Positions 58,734 to 64,000 of a stretch of 64,000 nt of DNA are shown here, one piece after another (position 1 is the stretch's first letter; each line of letters starts with the position of its first letter). The DNA lies in NCBI RefSeq assembly GCF_009617875.1, contig NZ_BLAV01000001.1:4402001-4466000 (forward strand), read 5' to 3'. The notes beneath the pieces were generated by a model. That model had not been told where the DNA came from and did no database searches. It worked only from the letters and a program-made list of their open reading frames with translations. The stretch comes from Prolixibacter sp. NT017 (GTDB lineage Bacteria > Bacteroidota > Bacteroidia > Bacteroidales > Prolixibacteraceae). Made by a program: the position numbers and the translations under genes.

Positions 58734-61064
58734 TCAAGAATTTATGGTTAGGCTTTGGTGTTCAACTTCGAGGTTTTGGTTGCCCTCAAGAGTGTAATCT
58801 TTTCCGTAGATGGTCAGCGGACAAGCAGTAGCCGAGTGATTCTCGATGTATACTTTGCCCTGGCTCGCTTTGATTTGCAGCCATGCACCCCGGAAGTTAA
58901 TGCGGAATGCATACGATTTCCAGGATTTCGTGATGAACGGATTGAGCACTACGCGGCCATTGCGTACACGCATTCCGCCAAAGCCCATCACAAAGGCCAT
59001 CCAGGTTCCGCCCATCGAGGTGATGTGACAACCTTCATCGGTATCGCTGTTGTAATCGTCGATATCGAGACGGGCAGTCCGCAAATACATTTCGTAGGCC
59101 TTTTCTTCCTTACCTAACGTAGAAGCCAAAATGGTATGGATACAAGGAGAAAGCGACGATTCGTGAACCGTAATAGGCTCGTAGAAATCGAAGTGACGCT
59201 TGATGGTCTCTTTATCGAACTCATTTTCATAAAGGAAAATGCTTTGCAACGTGTCCGCCTGCTTGATGTAGCATGAACGCAAAATCCGATCCCACGACCA
59301 GTTTTTGTTCAGCGGGCGTTCCTCTGCGGGAAGCTGTGCAGCCGGTGTCAAATCTTTATCGAGGAAACCATCCTGTTGGAGGAATATTCCGCGTTCTTCG
59401 TCAAATGCGAAGTACATCTTCTCGATGATGTCGGCCCACTTGCTTAGTTCTGTCTTTTCGTCAAGATTCCATTTCTTGACTAAATCGGCATATGTATCTG
59501 CGTGATTTTTCTTCAGGAATTCAATTACTTCCAGCGTATAACGTAGCGTCCATTGAGCCATTCGGTTGGTGTGGAAGTTATTGTTCACATTGTTTTCGTA
59601 TTCGTTCGGACCGGTAACGCCCAGCATCACGTATTGCTGTTTGGCTTCAGACCAATTTACGCGCTGCGCCCAGAAACGGGAGATTCCCAGCAGTACTTCA
59701 AATCCGTAAGGGGCCAGATAATCCTCGTCGCCGGTATACCGGATGTAATCGTAAATAGCAAAAGCGATGGCGCCGTTCCTGTGAATTTCTTCGAAGGTGA
59801 TTTCCCATTCGTTGTGGCACTCTTCACCATTCATCGTAACCATCGGGTAAAGGGCTGCACCGTTTTTGAATCCGAGTTTTTCAGCGTTTTCAATGGCTTT
59901 CTGCAGATGTTTGTGACGGTAGAGCAACAGGTTGCGCGATACATCCTGTGGTGCGGTGGCCAGGTAAAACGGCACACAGTACGCTTCGGTATCCCAGTAA
60001 GTAGAACCTCCGTATTTTTCGCCGGTGAATCCTTTCGGTCCAATGTTCAGACGCTCATCTTCACCAGTGTATGTTTGATTCAGCTGGAAAATATTGAAGC
60101 GGATTCCCTGCTGTGCCGACACGTCACCTTCGATGATGATATCGCTGGTTTCCCATTTAACAGCCCAGGCGTCGGCCTGCTCTTTCATCATCTGGTCGAA
60201 ACCTTTGGCATAAACACCGTTCAGCAGCTCTTTGGCTTTCGCCTGAAGACCTTGCTTCGGGTGATATTCAGATGAGAGATTGACACCGAATTTTTCGATG
60301 GTAATCTCGTCTCCTTCTGATACGTTTACCGTAAATGTGTTGGCGATGTATTTGTTCCGCTCTTCGGTGGCTGCTTCAACTTTGATCTCTTCACCATTCT
60401 TCAGTACCCTGAATTTCATTCCTGAAGTAACGTGGAAGAAAGTCTTGCGAACTTCGGCAGTCACATATCCCTCTCCGCCCTTTACTTCTTTGCCTACCTC
60501 ATCCCAGAATTTCTCGTCGTAGTTGGCGTCTTCGTTCATCACATCGAAGTCGACGTAAGGCCGAAGCGTAATTTCGCCTGCGAAGTTATTTGCCTTCAGC
60601 GTGTAGCGGATGGCTCCGGTGGCTGAATCGACAATACTGAGCAGTCGCTGAGAATGAATGGAAACCTCTTCACCGGAAGAAAGACCGGCGGTTACTGTTC
60701 GGGTGAGGTGACCTTCCTTCATGTTGAGCTCGCGCCGGAATGCTTTTACGTCGGCCTGGGCCAAGTCGAGCACACTGTCGTTAATGCGTACGTCGATTCC
60801 CAGCCAGTTGGCTGCGTTCAATACTTTGGCAAAATATTCGGGATAACCGTTTTTCCACCATCCAACGCGGGTTTTGTCGGGATAATAAATACCCGCAACG
60901 TAATTACCCTGGAGGGTTTCACCAGAATATTGCTCTTCGAAATTGGCCCGGTGGCCCATCCGGCCGTTACCGAGGCTCATTACACTTTCTGATATTTTAT
61001 TGTATTCCGGGTGAAATTTGTCCTCTACAATCTTCCACTCGTCATTGATCAGGTAATTCTTCAT
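58734..61064 (-). CDS. malP: GH65 maltose phosphorylase
   Basis: A 776-residue cytoplasmic GH65 enzyme (no signal peptide). It phosphorolyses maltose to glucose and beta-glucose 1-phosphate. Hallmarks: GNGRMGHRANFEE near the N-terminus, NIGPKGFTGEKYGGSTYWDTEAYCVPFYL (seen as GPKGFTGEKYGGSTYWDTEA), and the catalytic Glu in MVTMNGEECHNEWEITFEEIH, seen as NGEECHNEWEITFEEIH. I chose ATG 61064; an upstream TTG at 61118 would add 18 basic residues. It is followed by GH13 and preceded by pgmB, the enzyme that uses its product, so maltose rather than trehalose is the likely substrate. Confidence 0.92.
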   Translation of the reverse strand: MKNYLINDEWKIVEDKFHPEYNKISESVMSLGNGRMGHRANFEEQYSGETLQGNYVAGIYYPDKTRVGWWKNGYPEYFAKVLNAANWLGIDVRINDSVLDLAQADVKAFRRELNMKEGHLTRTVTAGLSSGEEVSIHSQRLLSIVDSATGAIRYTLKANNFAGEITLRPYVDFDVMNEDANYDEKFWDEVGKEVKGGEGYVTAEVRKTFFHVTSGMKFRVLKNGEEIKVEAATEERNKYIANTFTVNVSEGDEITIEKFGVNLSSEYHPKQGLQAKAKELLNGVYAKGFDQMMKEQADAWAVKWETSDIIIEGDVSAQQGIRFNIFQLNQTYTGEDERLNIGPKGFTGEKYGGSTYWDTEAYCVPFYLATAPQDVSRNLLLYRHKHLQKAIENAEKLGFKNGAALYPMVTMNGEECHNEWEITFEEIHRNGAIAFAIYDYIRYTGDEDYLAPYGFEVLLGISRFWAQRVNWSEAKQQYVMLGVTGPNEYENNVNNNFHTNRMAQWTLRYTLEVIEFLKKNHADTYADLVKKWNLDEKTELSKWADIIEKMYFAFDEERGIFLQQDGFLDKDLTPAAQLPAEERPLNKNWSWDRILRSCYIKQADTLQSIFLYENEFDKETIKRHFDFYEPITVHESSLSPCIHTILASTLGKEEKAYEMYLRTARLDIDDYNSDTDEGCHITSMGGTWMAFVMGFGGMRVRNGRVVLNPFITKSWKSYAFRINFRGAWLQIKASQGKVYIENHSATACPLTIYGKDYTLEGNQNLEVEHQSLTINS

Positions 61065-61167
61065 CTTCCGTCTGGTTTTATCAGGTTTCGTCTTCTCTAT
61101 TCTCAGACGAACTCCCAATTCACTTTTATATATGGATGGCTACTTTGTTCGGTCGCAGCCAGTATAT

Positions 61168-61818
61168 TTAATTGAATTTCAATTTATCAATGTTCATGTC
61201 TTCAAATCCGGGCATAACGAAATCCGCATTTTTCAGATTGTCGGGATGTCCGATACCAATAACATGCATACCGGCATTGCGTGCGGCTTCGATTCCTGCC
61301 TGTGCATCCTCAAAAACGACACAGTCGGTTGGCTCTACGTTAAGCGCTTCGGCACCCTTTAGAAATACTTCCGGGTCCGGTTTCGCTTTCGACACGCTGT
61401 TACCGTCAATGATGGCATCGAACAGATGTGTCAAACCAATCTGTTTAAGGATTAGCGGCGCGTTTTTACTGGCCGATCCGAGTGCAATCAAAATTCCGTT
61501 TTTCTTTAACTCACCCAGAAAATCTTCTACACCAGGAAGTATCTCATCCGGTTTCATTTTCCGGATGTAGCTGACATAGTTTTCATTTTTTTGAGCTGCG
61601 AGTTGTTCTTTTCGCTCATCATCTAATTCAATACCGCCAATTTCCAGCAGAATTTCCAGCGAACGTACCCGGCTCACTCCTTTCAGCCGCTCATTATCGG
61701 CCTCAGTAAAATCGAATCCTAGTTCGTTTGCCAGTTCTTTCCAGGCAATGAAATGGTATTTGGCTGTATCAACAACTACCCCGTCGAGGTCGAACAAACA
61801 AGCTTTTATCTGTGTCAT
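61168..61818 (-). CDS. pgmB: Beta-phosphoglucomutase
   Basis: A 216-residue HAD-superfamily enzyme that converts beta-glucose 1-phosphate to glucose 6-phosphate. The nucleophile Asp10 and acid/base Asp12 are in CLFDLDGVVVDTAKYHF; the cap domain holds KGVSRVRSLEILLEI, a beta-PGM signature; motif II Ser is in LGSASKNAP, and motif IV has VFEDAQAGIEAA. Length matches the family (about 215-220). It lies 5 bp after the MFS stop and 103 bp before malP, so its substrate would come from maltose phosphorolysis. Confidence 0.95.
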   Translation of the reverse strand: MTQIKACLFDLDGVVVDTAKYHFIAWKELANELGFDFTEADNERLKGVSRVRSLEILLEIGGIELDDERKEQLAAQKNENYVSYIRKMKPDEILPGVEDFLGELKKNGILIALGSASKNAPLILKQIGLTHLFDAIIDGNSVSKAKPDPEVFLKGAEALNVEPTDCVVFEDAQAGIEAARNAGMHVIGIGHPDNLKNADFVMPGFEDMNIDKLKFN

Positions 61819-61823
61819 GAAAA

Positions 61824-63197
61824 TTATTCGATGGTTATAACTTCGTGTTTCTTCACTTTTACAAAGAATACGGTGGCTGCACCCAACAACATGGATACAC
61901 CGCAGATGATCATCATATAAATGGCTTGGTTGCCAAAAATGTCGCGCACGATAGTACCTCCCACAATTCCTGAAATGATTTGGGGGCCGGCAATCGTGAA
62001 GTTGAAGATTCCCATGTAAACGCCCATCTTATCTGCCGGAAGTGCATCGGACAGAAGCGAGTAGGGCATGGCCAGAATCGCTGCCCAGGCAATACCAATA
62101 CCAACCATCGATATTAGCAATGAATTGGGAGTGTTGAGGAAATACATGGAAATGTAGCCTATTCCACCCAATGCCAACGCCAGTGAATAGGTCGATTTTC
62201 TTCCGATGACACTGGCAATCTTGGTCATTACAATGGAGAACAGTGCGGCGAAGAGGCTGTATGCCCCAAATAAAATTCCGACCCAGTTTCCGGCTTCCTG
62301 GTAAGCAGCAGAGGAAGCATCCCCGATGGGCGTTCCGTATATGTGCTGCGCGACTGCCGGCGTGGTATATACCCACATCAGGTAGAGCGCAAACCAGGAG
62401 AAGAATTGTACGATAGCCAGTTGCGCCATCGTTTTGGGCATCTTGGTAAACAGTTCAAAGAATGCTTTCAGCCTGGTCGCCAACGATTTCTTTTCGGTTT
62501 TATCGTTGCTCCACGTCTCATAATCGAGATCGTTCTGTTCGCAGTAAACTTCCGGCGGGTACTCTTTCGTTCTGAAAACGGTCCAGAGGACTGATAACAG
62601 AAGAATACTACCTCCAATGTAAAAGGACCAGATTACTGAAGGTGGAACCTCGCCGCTGGGAGCTGTATTCCGGACATGTAAAATATTCGTCAGGAAATAC
62701 GGTAATACGGAACCGACAACTGCTCCGGCATTGATGAGAAAGCTTTGGATAGAATAACCCAGGGTTCGTTGTCCCTCGGGGACCATATCGGCAACCAGTG
62801 CACGGAAAGGTTGCATGGTAATATTAAAGGAACCGTCCATCAATGCAAACATCATGGCTCCGAAAATAATGGGAGGTATGATGGCCACCAGGGCCGATGC
62901 ATTTGGCATAAGCCACATGGCAATGGTGGCTACCAGGGCACCTCCAAAGATGTATGGACCGCGCCGTCCCAGCCGGTTCCATGTGCGATCGCTTGCAGCG
63001 CCAACAATCGGTTGGACAATTAATCCCATTAAGGGAGCGGCCAGCCAGAAAAATGAAAGCGAATGCAAGTCGGCACCCAGATTTGAAAGAATACGGCTGA
63101 CATTGGCATTTTGCAGAGAAAATCCGATTTGGACTCCCAGAAAGCCGAAACTTACGTTCCAGATCTGCCAAAAGTTTAGGCGTGGTTTTTTTGCCAT
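61824..63197 (-). CDS. MFS sugar transporter (maltose-type, SLC45-like)
   Basis: A 457-residue inner-membrane carrier with 12 predicted helices. The N-terminal signature WQIWNVSFGFLGVQIGFSLQNANVSRI (seen as WNVSFGFLGVQIGFSLQNAN), the GAASDRTWNRLGRRGPYIFGGAL loop between helices 2 and 3 (seen as SDRTWNRLGRRGPYIF), and MPYSLLSDALPADKMGVYMGIFN (seen as SLLSDALPADKMGVYMG) are typical of the SLC45/sucrose-maltose subgroup in Bacteroidota. It probably imports maltose with a cation. It heads the six-gene operon; a -7 element and candidate operator lie at 63363-63406. Confidence 0.93.
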   Translation of the reverse strand: MAKKPRLNFWQIWNVSFGFLGVQIGFSLQNANVSRILSNLGADLHSLSFFWLAAPLMGLIVQPIVGAASDRTWNRLGRRGPYIFGGALVATIAMWLMPNASALVAIIPPIIFGAMMFALMDGSFNITMQPFRALVADMVPEGQRTLGYSIQSFLINAGAVVGSVLPYFLTNILHVRNTAPSGEVPPSVIWSFYIGGSILLLSVLWTVFRTKEYPPEVYCEQNDLDYETWSNDKTEKKSLATRLKAFFELFTKMPKTMAQLAIVQFFSWFALYLMWVYTTPAVAQHIYGTPIGDASSAAYQEAGNWVGILFGAYSLFAALFSIVMTKIASVIGRKSTYSLALALGGIGYISMYFLNTPNSLLISMVGIGIAWAAILAMPYSLLSDALPADKMGVYMGIFNFTIAGPQIISGIVGGTIVRDIFGNQAIYMMIICGVSMLLGAATVFFVKVKKHEVITIE

Positions 63198-63362
63198 ACG
63201 TTAATAATTATCGTCTGAATTAATAATTGAAACAGAGAAGCATATCAATGCACTAAAGCATAGAATACCTGTTGTTTCGTTCCTGAAAAGTAGATAGATC
63301 AATTCTGCGCCGGAAGCAATTCCGTGCTAAGTGGAAAGAATAGAATGGAATGATTTTCGGTT

Positions 63363-63370
63363 CAAAAATA
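63363..63370 (-). promoter_or_regulatory. -7 promoter element of the maltose operon
   Basis: Minus-strand TATTTTTG, exact match to TAnnTTTG, about 166 bp upstream of the MFS start, giving a long untranslated leader. Confidence 0.6.
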
Positions 63371-63391
63371 GTTAAGCCACTCGTTTTTTGC

Positions 63392-63406
63392 AAGTGGTAA
63401 CCGCTT
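63392..63406. promoter_or_regulatory. Palindrome at the maltose-operon promoter
   Basis: AAGTGGT-A-ACCGCTT, a 15-bp palindrome with one mismatched pair, placed just upstream of the -7 element over the -33 region; candidate operator of the LacI-type regulator. Confidence 0.5.
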
Positions 63407-63449
63407 TTATATCAAAAAAATATAGTCTTCTTATTCAGGATACCTTATT

Positions 63450-63461
63450 GCAATCGTTTGC
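63450..63461. promoter_or_regulatory. LacI-type operator candidate
   Basis: GCAA-T-CG-T-TTGC, with perfect GCAA/TTGC half-sites around CG, the layout typical of LacI-family operators. It lies 26 bp beyond the stop of the LacI gene and about 80 bp upstream of the operon -7 element. Confidence 0.55.
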
Positions 63462-63487
63462 GATGCATAACATGTTTTATAGCGATT

Positions 63488-64000
63488 TTATATACTGCGG
63501 GTCGACTCCCGAATCACAAGGTTGGTATCGACTACTTTAGTATCGCCGTAGCTATAATTCGGATTAGCAATGCGTTTCAATAAAATACGAGTGGCTTCGG
63601 CACCCATCTCATAGCCATGCTGGTCTACCGAGCTTAATTTGGGTGTTGTAAAATCCGAGAACCGCCCTGCGGAAAATCCCATGATACTTACATCTTCCGG
63701 AACCCGGTATTCCCGGCGCTGGAGAGCCTTCATGGCTCCAATGGCCGTTAAATCGTTGTTCGCGAATATTCCGTCAGGTGGCTCCGGTAAATGCATCAGG
63801 TACTCGATGGCATTTTCGGCCAGTTCGACCGAATCGGCAGGGTAAACATACTCCTCTTTATAAGGAAGGCCTCCATCCCGCAATGCATCCTTGTATCCTT
63901 CCAAGCGTTTTTCACCGATAGCCAGATTTTGCGGAGCTGCCAGGTGAGCAATCCGTTTGCAGCCTGTTTTAACCAGATGTTGTGTTGCAGTGTAAGCGGC
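63488..64000 (-). CDS. LacI-family transcriptional regulator, 3' part (start lies beyond the window)
   Basis: The C-terminal 170 residues of a LacI/GalR-type regulator. The periplasmic-binding-protein-like sugar-binding domain shows HLVKTGCKRIAHLAA, RLEGYKDALRDGG, GIFANNDLTAIGAMKAL, DVSIMGFSAGRFSDFTTPKLSSVDQ (seen as IMGFSAGRFSDFTTPKLSSV) and VIRESTR at the end, all standard. The N-terminal HTH is outside the window. Reading is open to base 64000 without a stop. It is located directly upstream of the maltose operon in the same direction, and LacI-type operators lie between, so it most likely controls maltose genes. Confidence 0.93.
   Translation of the reverse strand, partial: AAYTATQHLVKTGCKRIAHLAAPQNLAIGEKRLEGYKDALRDGGLPYKEEYVYPADSVELAENAIEYLMHLPEPPDGIFANNDLTAIGAMKALQRREYRVPEDVSIMGFSAGRFSDFTTPKLSSVDQHGYEMGAEATRILLKRIANPNYSYGDTKVVDTNLVIRESTRSI

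Overview
The window looks like chromosomal DNA of a member of the Bacteroidota, most likely a marine or sediment Bacteroidales/Marinilabiliales type such as Prolixibacteraceae (inference from gene content, not from a search). The pointers are many TAnnTTTG (-7) promoter elements, few Shine-Dalgarno sequences, abundant lipoprotein signal peptides, a TonB-dependent receptor with an N-terminal carboxypeptidase-regulatory-like domain, DUF4292 and TPR lipoproteins, a PiT transporter with a C-terminal PhoU-like part, and a GXHH-type isoleucyl-tRNA synthetase. No rRNA, tRNA, CRISPR array, insertion sequence or prophage was recognised.

Layout. 1-4.2 kb: end of dut, then a TPR lipoprotein, a DUF4292 lipoprotein and an EnvC-like protein (envelope maintenance). 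4.5-8.0 kb: Crp/Fnr regulator, OsmC, AraC regulator, YceI and pirin (stress and redox). 8.1-9.6 kb: a pterin cluster with a FolM/PTR1-like reductase, a FolX-like enzyme and a short FolK-like protein. 9.6-12.4 kb: an alpha/beta hydrolase, a membrane LytTR regulator and a dense repeat block. 12.4-17.1 kb: ileS, a DksA-like gene and lspA. 17.2-24.4 kb: a minus-strand group with a MORN protein, a free-standing receptor N-terminal domain, a small lipoprotein, a TonB receptor and a beta-helix lipoprotein. 24.4-27.2 kb: a GH2 enzyme. 27.7-32.0 kb: a PiT-type phosphate transporter divergent from a PhoR/PhoB-like two-component system. Repeats with about 11-bp spacing built on GTTA(C/A) lie upstream of several of these units and suggest a Pho-type regulon.

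32-47 kb: SPOR lipoprotein, PAP2-like membrane protein, rpoN, asnS, two small unknowns, a DUF255 protein, a small HTH gene, a probable unannotated structured RNA (39.82-40.12 kb), a YghZ-type reductase, a flavin reductase, an M3 peptidase and a four-domain CoA-disulfide-reductase/rhodanese/TusA/DsrE protein. 47-49.4 kb: a GH18 lipoprotein, then 29 copies of a 21-bp minisatellite, then a HipB-like antitoxin with three operators and only a fragment of hipA. 49.4-52.6 kb: pheS, a DUF6599-like protein and a Tat-exported Fe-S aldo/keto reductase.

53-64 kb is one maltose/maltodextrin locus: a LacI regulator (cut by the window end) upstream of a six-gene minus-strand operon of MFS transporter, beta-phosphoglucomutase, GH65 phosphorylase, GH13, GH31 and GH13. 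Exported glucosidases would shorten alpha-glucans outside the cytoplasm; maltose would be imported by the MFS carrier and split by phosphate into glucose and beta-glucose 1-phosphate, which PgmB converts to glucose 6-phosphate.

Most interesting items: the structured RNA candidate, the phase-locked 21-bp minisatellite, the orphan HipB with operators 41 bp apart, the candidate Pho-box set, the 22-bp repeats plus 16-bp inverted repeat beside the LytTR gene, and the FolM-FolX-FolK cluster.
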